Origin: Gemelliphila palaticanis
GTDB taxonomy: Bacteria > Bacillota > Bacilli > Staphylococcales > Gemellaceae
DNA length: 64,000 bases
NCBI GenBank assembly: GCA_013415235.1
Contig: JACBYF010000004.1
Coordinates: 1 to 64,000, forward strand
Direction: 5' to 3'
The notes under the pieces were generated by a model. That model did no database searches. It saw only the letters and a program-made list of their open reading frames with translations, and had not been told where the DNA came from. The position numbers and the translations under genes were made by a program. Shown here one piece after another: positions 55,409 through 64,000 of this stretch; position 1 is the first letter of the stretch; every line of letters begins with the position of its first letter.

Positions 55409-56209
55409 ATGAACATTTTTTCGATAGATCCTATAGCTTTTCATTTGTTTTCTAAGCCTGTATATTGGTATGGAATAATAATATCTACAACTATATTTAT
55501 AGCTTATTATCTTGCAGAAAAAGAGGCGATAAAAAGAGGTTTAAAAAACGATACTATGCTAGACTTGTTGCTAGTAGCTTTACCTATATCACTAATTACA
55601 GCTAGACTTTATTATGTTGTATTTAGATGGGATTATTATTCTAAACATAAAAATGAAATTATTGCAATATGGGATGGTGGTATTGCTATCTATGGGGGTC
55701 TTTTAGGCGGAATAGCTACCTTGTATTATTTTTCTAAAAAGAGAGATCTAAATATATTAAAAATGTTAGATATAATAGCTCCTAGTTTATTAGTAGGACA
55801 AATGTTAGGTAGATGGGGAAACTTTTTTAATCAAGAAGCCTATGGAGGAGAAGTATCTAGAAAATTTTTAGAAGATTTATTTATCCCAGAATTCATAATT
55901 AATAACATGTATATAGATGGTTTATATAGACATCCTACATTTTTATATGAGAGTATCTGGTGTTTAGTTGCTTTTATAGTAGTAGTATCTATAAGAAAGC
56001 ACCTTTATTTAGGAGAAGTTTTATCAACTTATTTAATATTATATGGAGCAGAGAGATTTGTTGTTGAGGGAATGAGAACTGATTCTTTATACATAGGAAT
56101 GTTTAAAGTTTCTCAATTAGTATCTATATTAATGTTAATTATTGGTGTTTCTATCTTTATTAAATCAAGATTTTTTAATAAAGATAAAATAAAATATATA
56201 AATAGTTAA
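55409..56209 (+). CDS. lgt: Phosphatidylglycerol:prolipoprotein diacylglyceryl transferase
   Basis: The 266-residue protein has about seven membrane helices and the Lgt signature GRWGNFFNQEAYGG (near residue 137), with YGGLLGG upstream and RHPTFLYES. It attaches diacylglycerol to the lipobox Cys of prelipoproteins. The start ATG 55409 follows GGGAGG. It follows hprK by 3 bases and precedes trxB by 17. Confidence 0.96.
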   Translation: MNIFSIDPIAFHLFSKPVYWYGIIISTTIFIAYYLAEKEAIKRGLKNDTMLDLLLVALPISLITARLYYVVFRWDYYSKHKNEIIAIWDGGIAIYGGLLGGIATLYYFSKKRDLNILKMLDIIAPSLLVGQMLGRWGNFFNQEAYGGEVSRKFLEDLFIPEFIINNMYIDGLYRHPTFLYESIWCLVAFIVVVSIRKHLYLGEVLSTYLILYGAERFVVEGMRTDSLYIGMFKVSQLVSILMLIIGVSIFIKSRFFNKDKIKYINS

Positions 56210-56226
56210 AATTAGGAGAATTTGCA

Positions 56227-57144
56227 ATGGAAAAAATATATGATGTAATAATTATAGGTGCAGGTCCAGCAGGGCTTACAGCATCTATCTATGCAAGTAG
56301 AGCTAATTTGAGTGTTTTAATGTTAGAGAAAAAATATCCTGGCGGACAAATGCTTTCTACTCATGAAATAGAAAATTACACAGGATATGAGTCTATTTCA
56401 GGACCTGAACTTTCTGAGAAAATGTTCGAACACTCAAAAAAATTTGGTACAGAATTTGCTTTTGGGGAAATATTAGATGTAAAATTAGAAGATAATATAA
56501 AAGTTCTTTATACATCTGATAAAGAATATAGAAGTAAAACTATAATTATTGCTACAGGAACTGAAGCTAGGTTATTAGGAATACCTGGAGAAGAAGAGTT
56601 TTCTAGTAAAGGTGTTAGTTACTGTGCAGTATGCGATGGAGCATTCTTTAGAAAGAAAAATGTCGTTGTAATTGGTGGAGGAGATTCTGCTATAGAAGAG
56701 TCATTATATTTATCTAATCTTGTAGAAAAAGTTACTATAGTACATAGAAGAGATGAATTAAGAGCTCAAAAAATTCTTCAAGATAGAGCATTTTCTAAAA
56801 AAAATATAGAATTTGTTTGGGATAGTGTACCAGTTGCTATTGAAGGTAAGTTTAAAGTATCTTCTGTAAAAATAAAAAATGTTAAAACAGAGGAAATTAG
56901 CGATATTGTAACTGATGGAATATTTATTTATATAGGAATGAACCCTCAAACGGATAGTTTCAGATCTTTAGGTATTGTTGATAATTCAGGATACATAACT
57001 ACTAATGAGCATCTAGAAACTACTATACCTGGTATATTTGTAGCTGGAGATGTTAGAACGAAAGAAATAAGACAAGTTGTTACAGCTGCTAGTGATGGTG
57101 CTATTGCTGCACAGAGTGCATATAAATATATAGAGTTACTTTAA
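56227..57144 (+). CDS. trxB: Thioredoxin reductase
   Basis: The 305-residue flavoprotein has the FAD loop GAGPAGLTA, the redox-active CAVCDG (about residue 137), the NADPH loop GGGDSAIEES and the C-terminal GIFVAGDVR. It reduces thioredoxin with NADPH. AGGAG precedes the ATG. A terminator follows. Together with hprK and lgt, the order matches Bacillus and Staphylococcus. Confidence 0.97.
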   Translation: MEKIYDVIIIGAGPAGLTASIYASRANLSVLMLEKKYPGGQMLSTHEIENYTGYESISGPELSEKMFEHSKKFGTEFAFGEILDVKLEDNIKVLYTSDKEYRSKTIIIATGTEARLLGIPGEEEFSSKGVSYCAVCDGAFFRKKNVVVIGGGDSAIEESLYLSNLVEKVTIVHRRDELRAQKILQDRAFSKKNIEFVWDSVPVAIEGKFKVSSVKIKNVKTEEISDIVTDGIFIYIGMNPQTDSFRSLGIVDNSGYITTNEHLETTIPGIFVAGDVRTKEIRQVVTAASDGAIAAQSAYKYIELL

Positions 57145-57165
57145 TAATAAAATATTAAAATATAA

Positions 57166-57198
57166 AGAGTATATTAAATTAATATACTCTATTTTTTA
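57166..57198 (+). terminator. Terminator after trxB
   Basis: AGAGTATATT-AAATT-AATATACTCT is a perfect 10-bp hairpin followed by ATTTTTTA. Confidence 0.92.
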
Positions 57199-57229
57199 TT
57201 ATTGTATACAACTAATTTGTAATAAAAAT

Positions 57230-57258
57230 TTTACTATTTAGCTATGATATGATAAAAT
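57230..57258 (+). promoter_or_regulatory. Promoter of the ylxM-ffh operon
   Basis: TTTACT (57230-57235), 17-base spacer, TAAAAT (57253-57258) with TG one base upstream of the -10. Confidence 0.6.
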
Positions 57259-57292
57259 TATAAAGATATTATTTGTTTGAAAGGAGAAGCAA

Positions 57293-57616
57293 TTGGGTAT
57301 AGAAAAAATAATAAAGATTTCTCAGTTGTATGATTTTTATTCTGAGTTACTTAATGATAAACAAAGAGAATATATAAAAAATTATTATTTTGATGATTTA
57401 TCATTAACGGAAATGTCAGAAATATATGGAATTTCAAAACAAGCAATCTCTAATAATATAAAAAGATCTGTAAAAGATTTAGAAGATTTTGAAGAAAAAT
57501 TAGAAATGATAAAAATTAGTAATGAAAGACAATTTTTATTAAATGAGATAAATAGAATTAATACTAATAATGAAGTTTCTGAATTATTAGACCAATTGAT
57601 GAAATTAGATAATTAG
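57293..57616 (+). CDS. ylxM: YlxM family (UPF0122) signal recognition particle-associated protein
   Basis: The 107-residue protein has a sigma-region-4-like helix-turn-helix (LSLTEMSEIYGISKQAISNNIKR). YlxM precedes ffh in most Firmicutes and in streptococci modulates SRP GTPase activity. The start is TTG 57293, supported by AAGGAGA. It lies 10 bases before ffh; ftsY, often upstream, is absent here. Confidence 0.92.
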   Translation: MGIEKIIKISQLYDFYSELLNDKQREYIKNYYFDDLSLTEMSEIYGISKQAISNNIKRSVKDLEDFEEKLEMIKISNERQFLLNEINRINTNNEVSELLDQLMKLDN

Positions 57617-57626
57617 GAGATATTAA

Positions 57627-58979
57627 ATGGCATTTGAAAATTTATCTGAAAGATTACAGAATACTATAGCTAAAATAACAGGAAAAGGTAAAGTTTCTGA
57701 ATCAGATGTAAAAGAAATGATGAGAGAGGTTAGATTAGCTTTGTTAGAGGCTGATGTTAACTTTAAAGTAGTTAAAGAATTTGTAAAAAAAATTAGTGAT
57801 AGAGCTGTAGGAGCAGAAGTAATGAAGTCTCTTACTCCTTCGCAGCAAATTGTTAAAATAGTTAATGAAGAATTAGTTCAACTTCTTGGAGGAGAAAGAG
57901 AAGAAATAAAAATAGGTAGTGGAATTACTACATTAATGATGGTAGGTTTACAAGGAGCAGGTAAAACGACAACCGCAGGAAAGTTAGCATTAAAAGCTAA
58001 AAAAAGTATGAAAAAAAGACCATTATTAGTAGCTGCTGATGTTTATAGACCTGCTGCTGTAAAGCAACTTCAAACTTTAGGTAAGCAATTAGATATTCCA
58101 GTCTTCTATGAAGATGCAGATCCAGTTCAAATAGTGAAATCAGCATTAGAACACGCTAAAGAACATAACCTGAATTTTGTAATAATAGATACTGCAGGAC
58201 GACTTCACATAGATGACGTTCTTATGCAAGAACTTAAGGATATAAAAGAAGTATCTAATCCAGAAGAAATACTTTTAGTTATAGATTCTATGATAGGGCA
58301 AGAAGCAGTAAATATAGCTACTTCTTTTAATGAACAACTAGATATTACAGGTCTAATACTTACAAAATTAGATGGTGATACAAGAGGTGGGGCAGCATTA
58401 TCTATTAAGTCAATTACTAACAAACCTATAAAACTAGTCGGTATGGGAGAGAAAATGAATGAATTAGACTATTTTTATCCTGACAGAATGGCGTCTAGAA
58501 TATTAGGTATGGGAGATGTTCTTACACTTATAGAAAAAGCTCAATCCTCTATAGATGAAGATGAAGCTAAAAAAATGCAGGAAAAAATGTTAAATCAAAC
58601 ATTCACGTTTGAAGATTTTTTATCACAGCTACATCAAATTAAAAAATTAGGATCAATAAAAGATATATTAGGAATGATTCCAGGAATGGGGCAACTAAAA
58701 GGATTAGATACATCAAAAATTGATGATAAACAATTTGTTTACATAGAGGCAATTATAAATTCTATGACAATAAAAGAAAGGCAAAATCCTGAAATAATAA
58801 ATGTTCCTAGAAGAAAAAGAATAGCAGAAGGTAGCGGAAGACCTATAAGCGAGGTTCATAAACTTATAAAACAGTTTGAAGAAATGAAAAAAATGATGAA
58901 GCAGTTTGGTGGTCTTATGAATGACAAATCTAAGAGAAAAGGTCTTGGAAAATTATTTGGAGGGAAATTACCATTTTAA
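57627..58979 (+). CDS. ffh: Signal recognition particle GTPase Ffh
   Basis: The 450-residue protein has an N-domain, G-domain with GLQGAGKTTT (P-loop), DTAGR, and TKLDGDTRGG, and a methionine-rich M-domain (about 300-450, including GLGKLFGGKLPF at the end) that binds 4.5S RNA and signal sequences. It targets membrane proteins with FtsY. It lies 10 bases after ylxM and 3 before trmL. The 4.5S RNA gene was not seen in the window. Confidence 0.97.
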   Translation: MAFENLSERLQNTIAKITGKGKVSESDVKEMMREVRLALLEADVNFKVVKEFVKKISDRAVGAEVMKSLTPSQQIVKIVNEELVQLLGGEREEIKIGSGITTLMMVGLQGAGKTTTAGKLALKAKKSMKKRPLLVAADVYRPAAVKQLQTLGKQLDIPVFYEDADPVQIVKSALEHAKEHNLNFVIIDTAGRLHIDDVLMQELKDIKEVSNPEEILLVIDSMIGQEAVNIATSFNEQLDITGLILTKLDGDTRGGAALSIKSITNKPIKLVGMGEKMNELDYFYPDRMASRILGMGDVLTLIEKAQSSIDEDEAKKMQEKMLNQTFTFEDFLSQLHQIKKLGSIKDILGMIPGMGQLKGLDTSKIDDKQFVYIEAIINSMTIKERQNPEIINVPRRKRIAEGSGRPISEVHKLIKQFEEMKKMMKQFGGLMNDKSKRKGLGKLFGGKLPF

Positions 58980-58982
58980 ATT

Positions 58983-59453
58983 ATGAATAATATAGTTTTA
59001 TATCAACCAGAAATTCCAGCTAATACAGGTAATATAGCAAGAACATGTGTTGGAACAAATACTAGGTTACATTTAATAATGCCTATAGGTTTTTCTATAG
59101 ATGATAAGCATTTAAAAAGGGCAGGTTTAGATTATTGGGAAAATTTAGATTTAGTAATTTGGGATAGTCTTGATCATTTTTTATCAGAAACTAGTGATAA
59201 AAACTATTATTTAATTACTAAATTTGGAAGTAAACTTTATTCAGACTGTAATTTTAAAAATGATAGTGATGAGGAGATATACTTTATATTTGGTAGAGAA
59301 ACAAAAGGTTTACCAGAAAGTTTTAGAGAAAAATACTTAGATAAAACTTTAAAAATACCAATGACTGATAAAGTAAGATCACTTAATTTATCAAATACAG
59401 CAGCCCTTATAATATATGAGGCTCTTAGACAACAAAACTTTAAAAATATATAA
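58983..59453 (+). CDS. trmL: tRNA (cytidine/uridine(34)-2'-O)-methyltransferase TrmL
   Basis: The 156-residue SPOUT protein has [14 protein letters not shown] at the N-terminus, [12 protein letters not shown] and the knot segment [16 protein letters not shown], all typical of TrmL (YibK). It methylates the wobble ribose of certain Leu tRNAs. It directly follows ffh by 3 bases and precedes fhs. Confidence 0.95.
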   Translation: MNNIVLYQPEIPANTGNIARTCVGTNTRLHLIMPIGFSIDDKHLKRAGLDYWENLDLVIWDSLDHFLSETSDKNYYLITKFGSKLYSDCNFKNDSDEEIYFIFGRETKGLPESFREKYLDKTLKIPMTDKVRSLNLSNTAALIIYEALRQQNFKNI

Positions 59454-59475
59454 AATAATAGAATAGGAGAGAAAA

Positions 59476-61128
59476 TTGAAGTCAGATTTTCAAATATCAA
59501 TAGAAAGTTCTAAAAAAAATATAATAGATATAGCAGAATTAATGGGAATACCGGAAAATGATCTCATAACTTATGGAAAGTATAAAGCAAAAATAGAAAG
59601 TTACGATACACAACTAAAAGATTTAGATTCTAATTTAATATTAGTAACTGCAGTAAATCCTACAGCAGGTGGAGAAGGTAAATCTACAGTTACAATAGGA
59701 TTATCTGATGGACTAAATAGAATAGGAAAAAAATCATGTGTAGCACTTAGAGAGCCATCTTTAGGGCCTGTATTAGGAATAAAAGGAGGAGCTACAGGAG
59801 GAGGTTACGCTCAAGTAGTTCCTATGGAAGATATAAATTTACATTTTACAGGAGATATGCATGCTATTACAACTGCTAATAACACTATTTCAGCTATAAT
59901 AGATAATCATATTTTTCAAGGTAATAGTTTAAATATAGATCGAGTTGTTTTTAATAGAGTTATGGATATGAATGATAGATCTTTAAGAAATGTTAGTATT
60001 TTTTCTAATAACTCGAAATATGCTAGATTAGATCACTTTGATATAACTGTAGCCAGTGAAATTATGGCTATATTATGCTTATCAGAGAATCTATTTGATT
60101 TAAAAAATAAAGTTGCTAATATAATTGTAGCATATGATTTTGATGATAGACCTATATATGTAAGGGATTTGAAAATAGAAGGAGTTATAGCTGCAATATT
60201 AAAAGATGCTATAAAACCAAATTTGGTACAAACTTTAGAAAATAATCCTGCTATTATACATGGTGGTCCTTTTGCTAATATAGCACATGGCTGTAATTCT
60301 ATTATTGCTACAAAACTAGCAATGAAGCATTCTGAATATGTTGTAACAGAAGCTGGTTTTGGAGCTGATTTAGGTGCAGAAAAATTTTTAAATATAAAAT
60401 GTAGAAAATCTAGATTGAGTCCAAAATTAGTAGTTATTGTAGCAACAATTAGAGCTTTAAAACTACACGGAAATATATCAAAAGATGATTTAAATAAAGA
60501 AAATATTTCTGCTTTAGAATTAGGAATAAAAAATTTAGAAAAACATATAGAGAACATTTCAAAATTTAATTTGAAATCAATAGTAGCATTAAATATTTTT
60601 GAAAGTGATACAGAAAAAGAAATTTCTTTCATAGATGAGTGGGCTACAAGAAATAACGTAGTTTTATCAAAGACGGAAGTTTATTCTAAGGGTAGTGTCG
60701 GTTCAGAAGATTTGGCTAATAAAGTCGTAAAATTGGTAGAGAATAGTGAAAGTGAGTTAAAGTTAACTTATTCAGATGAAGAATCTATAATAGAAAAAAT
60801 AGAAAAAGTGTGTAAAGAAATATATGGAGCAGATGGAGTAGAAATATCTTCCAATTCACTAGAGGAAATAAATACTATAAATAAATTAGGGTATTCTAAT
60901 TTACCTATATGTATGGCCAAAACACCTTTATCTATTTCAGATAATCCTGATTTAACAGGAAGACCTGAAAACTTTATAGTAAAAATAACAGATGTAAAAT
61001 TAAAATCTGGTGCTGGATTTATAGTTGTTTATACTAATAAAATCTTAACTATGCCTGGATTACCAAAAATTCCTAATGCAGTAAATATAGATATAAATGA
61101 AAATAATGAAATAATAAATATATTTTAA
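59476..61128 (+). CDS. fhs: Formate--tetrahydrofolate ligase
   Basis: The 550-residue protein has the ATP loop PTAGGEGKST (PTPAGEGKTT in most), GGAxGGGYAQVVPMEDINLHFTGD and the LKMHG-like region, all diagnostic. It makes 10-formyl-THF from formate, ATP and THF. The start is TTG 59476, which follows AGGAGAG. It stands between trmL and ybeY. Length is normal for the family (about 555). Confidence 0.96.
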   Translation: MKSDFQISIESSKKNIIDIAELMGIPENDLITYGKYKAKIESYDTQLKDLDSNLILVTAVNPTAGGEGKSTVTIGLSDGLNRIGKKSCVALREPSLGPVLGIKGGATGGGYAQVVPMEDINLHFTGDMHAITTANNTISAIIDNHIFQGNSLNIDRVVFNRVMDMNDRSLRNVSIFSNNSKYARLDHFDITVASEIMAILCLSENLFDLKNKVANIIVAYDFDDRPIYVRDLKIEGVIAAILKDAIKPNLVQTLENNPAIIHGGPFANIAHGCNSIIATKLAMKHSEYVVTEAGFGADLGAEKFLNIKCRKSRLSPKLVVIVATIRALKLHGNISKDDLNKENISALELGIKNLEKHIENISKFNLKSIVALNIFESDTEKEISFIDEWATRNNVVLSKTEVYSKGSVGSEDLANKVVKLVENSESELKLTYSDEESIIEKIEKVCKEIYGADGVEISSNSLEEINTINKLGYSNLPICMAKTPLSISDNPDLTGRPENFIVKITDVKLKSGAGFIVVYTNKILTMPGLPKIPNAVNIDINENNEIINIF

Positions 61129-61136
61129 GGAGTAAT

Positions 61137-61607
61137 ATGGATTTTGTAGAAATAATAGATGAAGATAATCTTATAAGTGAGAAAAACAAAAGTTTAGTAT
61201 TAGAAATATTAGACTTTGCTGCTAAAAGTGAAAAAATAGATATAAATAACACAGAATTATCTGTTTCTTTTGTAGGATTAGAAGAAATACATTCTATAAA
61301 TAAAGAGTATAGAGGTATAGATAGACCTACAGATGTTATTTCATTCGCACTTAATGATAAAACAGAAGATGAGATAGAAATAATAGGAGGAGATGAAACA
61401 AATTATTTAGGTGATATAATAATTTGTGTTGAAAAAATAGAAGAACAAGCTAAAGAATATAATCATTCATTCGAAAGAGAATTAGGCTTTTTAGCGGTTC
61501 ATGGTTTTTTACATTTATTAGGGTATGATCATATGACAGAAGATGAAGAAAAAATAATGTTTTCTAAGCAAAATAAAATTTTAGAAGAATATGGATTACT
61601 TAGATAG
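61137..61607 (+). CDS. ybeY: Endoribonuclease YbeY
   Basis: The 156-residue metalloprotein has the HGFLHLLGYDHMT motif (HxxxHxxGyDH) with three zinc-binding histidines, and YRGIDRPTDVISFAL. YbeY processes 16S rRNA 3' ends and assists ribosome quality control. It lies 8 bases after fhs and 11 before era, forming ybeY-era-recO. AGGAG precedes the ATG. Confidence 0.96.
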   Translation: MDFVEIIDEDNLISEKNKSLVLEILDFAAKSEKIDINNTELSVSFVGLEEIHSINKEYRGIDRPTDVISFALNDKTEDEIEIIGGDETNYLGDIIICVEKIEEQAKEYNHSFERELGFLAVHGFLHLLGYDHMTEDEEKIMFSKQNKILEEYGLLR

Positions 61608-61618
61608 AAAGGTATAAT

Positions 61619-62530
61619 ATGTTAGATAATAATTTAGTTAAAACAGGATTTGTTACGATTATAGGGCGTCCTAATGCAGGTAAGTCTACTTTACTTAATA
61701 ATATTCTAAAACAAAAAATAGCAATAATGTCAGATAAACCACAAACTACTAGAAACATTATAAATGGAGTTTACACTGATTCTGATTCACAAATAGTTTT
61801 TATAGATACTCCTGGTATTCATAAACCTAAACATAAGTTAGGTGACTATATGATGAAACTAGCTAATAGTGCAATTAAAGAGTCTGAAATTGTTTATTTA
61901 ATAGTTAATGTAGCTGAAAAATTTGGACCAGGAGATGAGCATATTTTAAATATAGTTCGTGAACTAAATGTACCTACTATACTATTATTAAATAAAATAG
62001 ATTTAGTTACACCAGAAAAATTATTACAGACTATAGATTTATATAAAGATTTGTATGATTTTTCGGAAATAGTACCTATATCAGCTTTGAATGGTATAAA
62101 TGTGGAAAACCTTTTAAAAGTAACAAAAAATTATTTAGTGCCTAGCATAAAAATGTATCCAGATGAAATAATAACAGATTCTCCTGAATATTTTATTATT
62201 TCAGAGTTTATAAGAGAAAAGGTTCTTCAATTAACTTCTCAAGAAATTCCTCATTCTATAGCTGTTGTTATAGACAAAATAGAAAGTAAAGATAATGATA
62301 AAAAATTAATAATAGCTTCAATAATTGTAGAAAGAAAATCACAAAAAGGAATGATTATTGGTAAACAAGGAGCTATGATAAAAAAAATAGGCTCAATGGC
62401 TAGAAGAGATATAGAAGTTCTTTTGGGAGAAAAGGTATATCTAGAATTATGGGTAAAGGTTATTGATAATTGGAGATCTAAACCTAATTTAATAAAAGAC
62501 TTAGGATATAGAGATGACATTTTTGACTAG
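61619..62530 (+). CDS. era: GTPase Era
   Basis: The 303-residue protein has the GTPase motifs GRPNAGKST, DTPG and NKID, with the KH domain (about 205-300; GMIIGKQGAMIKKIGSMARRDIE). Era binds the 3' end of 16S rRNA in 30S assembly. The end overlaps recO by 17 bases. In many Firmicutes dgkA and cdd lie between ybeY and era; they are missing here. Confidence 0.97.
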   Translation: MLDNNLVKTGFVTIIGRPNAGKSTLLNNILKQKIAIMSDKPQTTRNIINGVYTDSDSQIVFIDTPGIHKPKHKLGDYMMKLANSAIKESEIVYLIVNVAEKFGPGDEHILNIVRELNVPTILLLNKIDLVTPEKLLQTIDLYKDLYDFSEIVPISALNGINVENLLKVTKNYLVPSIKMYPDEIITDSPEYFIISEFIREKVLQLTSQEIPHSIAVVIDKIESKDNDKKLIIASIIVERKSQKGMIIGKQGAMIKKIGSMARRDIEVLLGEKVYLELWVKVIDNWRSKPNLIKDLGYRDDIFD

Positions 62531-63257
62531 TAATAGCTGTACAGGAATAGTCATTAATAAAATTCAATATAAAGACTATCACGAGATATTAAATATAATT
62601 GATGATAAAGGTATAGTAAGTAGTTATTTTTATGAAAATATAAATAAAAATAAAAAGAAAACAAAAGTATCTGTGCCTAATAAAGTTAATGTCGTTTATA
62701 TTCAAACTTCAGGAATGAGAAAAATAATATCACTAGATGTTATTGAATATTATAAAAATATAAGTTATGATTTATTCTTACTTAGTGATATAAACTATAT
62801 ATTAGAAATGATTTCATATGATGTTGATATCCATGGTTACTATTTGTTATTATCAAACATACTAGATTTAATAGAGTACGAAGATATAGATTCTAAATTA
62901 GCCTTACTATTTTTTACGGTTAAATTTTTAGAATTAAATGGACATAGCTTTAGATATAAAACTACAGATAATAGATATTTAGGATACAGTTTTAAAAAAC
63001 ATATGTTTTTAGATTACATAGAGAAATATCATTTTTTTGAAATGGATAATAAATTAGTTAAATTAATATATTTACTTAGGATAAGTGACTATAATATATT
63101 AACAAAAATTTATCTTGATAAAGAAGAATATAGAAAATTATTCATATTTATTAATCTAGTATTAAATAATTACATAGGTATTTATTTGAAAGCATACAAT
63201 AAAATAATAGAATTGGAAGATTATGATAATGATTTTAGAGGTGATAATAAAATATGA
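62514..63257 (+). CDS. recO: DNA repair protein RecO
   Basis: The 247-residue protein has an N-terminal OB fold (about 8-80, TGIVINKIQYKDYHEILNI) and a helical C-terminal part, the RecO layout. It loads RecA with RecF and RecR. The zinc cysteines found in some homologues are absent, as in several Firmicutes. It overlaps era by 17 bases and murI by 4 (ATGA). Confidence 0.85.
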   Translation: MTFLTSNSCTGIVINKIQYKDYHEILNIIDDKGIVSSYFYENINKNKKKTKVSVPNKVNVVYIQTSGMRKIISLDVIEYYKNISYDLFLLSDINYILEMISYDVDIHGYYLLLSNILDLIEYEDIDSKLALLFFTVKFLELNGHSFRYKTTDNRYLGYSFKKHMFLDYIEKYHFFEMDNKLVKLIYLLRISDYNILTKIYLDKEEYRKLFIFINLVLNNYIGIYLKAYNKIIELEDYDNDFRGDNKI

Positions 63258-64000
63258 ATGGAGCTATAGGAGTTTTTGATAGTGGAGTAGGAGGTTTGAC
63301 AGTAGTAAAGGAAATAATAGAAAAACTTCCTAACGAAACTATTTATTTTTTTGGAGACACAGCTAATTGTCCTTATGGAGACAAAACAAAAGAGCAAATA
63401 ATAGAAAATGTAGATAAGGCGATAAAATTTTTAATAGATAAAAATATAAAAATAATAATACTAGCTTGTAACACAGCTACTGCAGCTGCATTGGATATAT
63501 TAAAATCAAAATATAATGTTCCAATATTGGGTGTAATAAATGCAGGAGTAAAAGAAGCTATAAAATCAACAAAAAATAAAAAAGTAGTAGTTTTAGGTAC
63601 AAGATATACAATTAATTCAAATATATATCCTAACGAATTAAAAAAAGAAAATAATGAAATAGAAGTTTTTGGAAAATCATGCCCTAGTTTTGTACCATTT
63701 ATAGAAGAAGGAAAATATAAAGATAGCAATTTATCTTTCGAATTAGTTAGAGAAGAACTTAAAAATTTTGATATAAAAGGTTCAGATACCATAGTCTTGG
63801 GTTGTACACACTATCCAATTTTAAAAGATTCTATAGAAAAATTTTATGGAAGTGATATTAATATAGTTTCTCCTAGTAAAGAAGTTTCAGTAGAATTAGT
63901 AAATGAGTTAACAAAATATGATATTTTATCTAAAGAAAAAATAGATGACGATATATTATTTATATCTAAAAACGACAAAAACTTCCATGAAACAGCGAAA
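63254..64000 (+). CDS. murI: Glutamate racemase (3' end cut by window)
   Basis: The frame is open to the last base: 249 codons seen of a family near 265, so little is missing. The first catalytic Cys is in LACNTATAAA and the second in LGCTHYPIL; the substrate loop GVFDSGVGGLTV and FFGDTANCPYG are present. It makes D-glutamate for peptidoglycan. The start overlaps the recO stop as ATGA, and GAGGTGAT is upstream. Confidence 0.95.
   Translation, partial: MNGAIGVFDSGVGGLTVVKEIIEKLPNETIYFFGDTANCPYGDKTKEQIIENVDKAIKFLIDKNIKIIILACNTATAAALDILKSKYNVPILGVINAGVKEAIKSTKNKKVVVLGTRYTINSNIYPNELKKENNEIEVFGKSCPSFVPFIEEGKYKDSNLSFELVREELKNFDIKGSDTIVLGCTHYPILKDSIEKFYGSDINIVSPSKEVSVELVNELTKYDILSKEKIDDDILFISKNDKNFHETAK

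Noticed and set aside
60033..60632. 199-residue open frame on the minus strand
   Set aside because: It lies entirely inside fhs, whose + strand product is unmistakable. No ribosome site or promoter; low-complexity Phe/Ile/Ser-rich translation typical of antisense frames in AT-rich genes.
63373..63792. 139-residue open frame on the minus strand
   Set aside because: Shadow of murI, which is coding on the + strand through the end of the window.

Overview
The window is very A+T-rich, densely packed bacterial chromosome, almost entirely on the + strand, with short intergenic gaps, AGGAGG-type ribosome binding sites and several TTG and GTG starts. Gene content is Firmicute (Bacillota, Bacilli) core: L27 with a cleavable N-terminus next to its Prp protease, the MurT/GatD lipid II amidating pair, EzrA, HPr kinase, class III FBPase, YlaN, YqgQ and ComEA/EB/EC. 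Neighbourhoods resemble Staphylococcus and Bacillus (xerD-scpA-scpB-rluB-srrA; hprK-lgt-trxB). Extreme AT richness, no dxr between cdsA and rseP, and many reduced loci suggest a small-genome, host-associated, low-GC Bacilli member such as Gemella. That is an inference, not a proof.

Layout. 1-3 kb: 3' end of rel, then dtd and a surface protein whose two hydrolase domains both look dead. 3-4 kb: L21 leader RNA, rplU-prp-rpmA. 4-9 kb: a small membrane protein, transaldolase, then tmk-holB-trmN6-yazA-rsmI and a tiny membrane protein with a histidine-kinase-like phosphoacceptor helix. 9-15.3 kb: glucose EIIA, a rhomboid-like/TPR protein, yqgQ, ylaN, ftsW, queA, tgt, yajC. 15.4-18.3 kb: uppS-cdsA-rseP. 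18.5-23.2 kb: fbp, truA, ezrA. 23.3-27.7 kb: potR-potABCD polyamine uptake operon. 27.8-32.7 kb: M28 peptidase, a leftward group (thioesterase, Nudix, YjzD-like), a second Nudix protein and a DUF1275 membrane protein. 32.8-38.5 kb: degenerate XerD-like protein, scpA, scpB, rluB, an orphan SrrA/ResD regulator, murT, gatD. 38.5-42.2 kb: two acetyltransferases and tsaE-tsaB-rimI-tsaD. 42.3-43.7 kb: a decayed AlbA_2/HTH gene. 43.7-46 kb, leftward: mnmA and cysteine desulfurase. 46-51.4 kb: dapB, comEA-comEB-comEC, holA, rpsT. 51.4-57.1 kb: small membrane protein, BrkB family, msrA, ppaC, YvlD-like, hprK, lgt, trxB. 57.3-64 kb: ylxM-ffh, trmL, fhs, ybeY, era, recO and murI, which runs off the end.

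The window is core housekeeping: translation and tRNA modification, envelope synthesis, chromosome segregation, DNA polymerase loading, polyamine uptake and competence. No rRNA, tRNA, CRISPR array, prophage or insertion sequence was seen. The most notable theme is catalytic attrition: proteins kept at conserved loci, full length and in frame, but apparently lacking their active-site residues (amidase/C39 protein, rhomboid GluP homologue, XerD homologue, ComEC beta-lactamase-like domain). Two signalling oddities accompany it: a response regulator without its kinase gene, and a membrane-anchored phosphoacceptor-like helix without a kinase domain.
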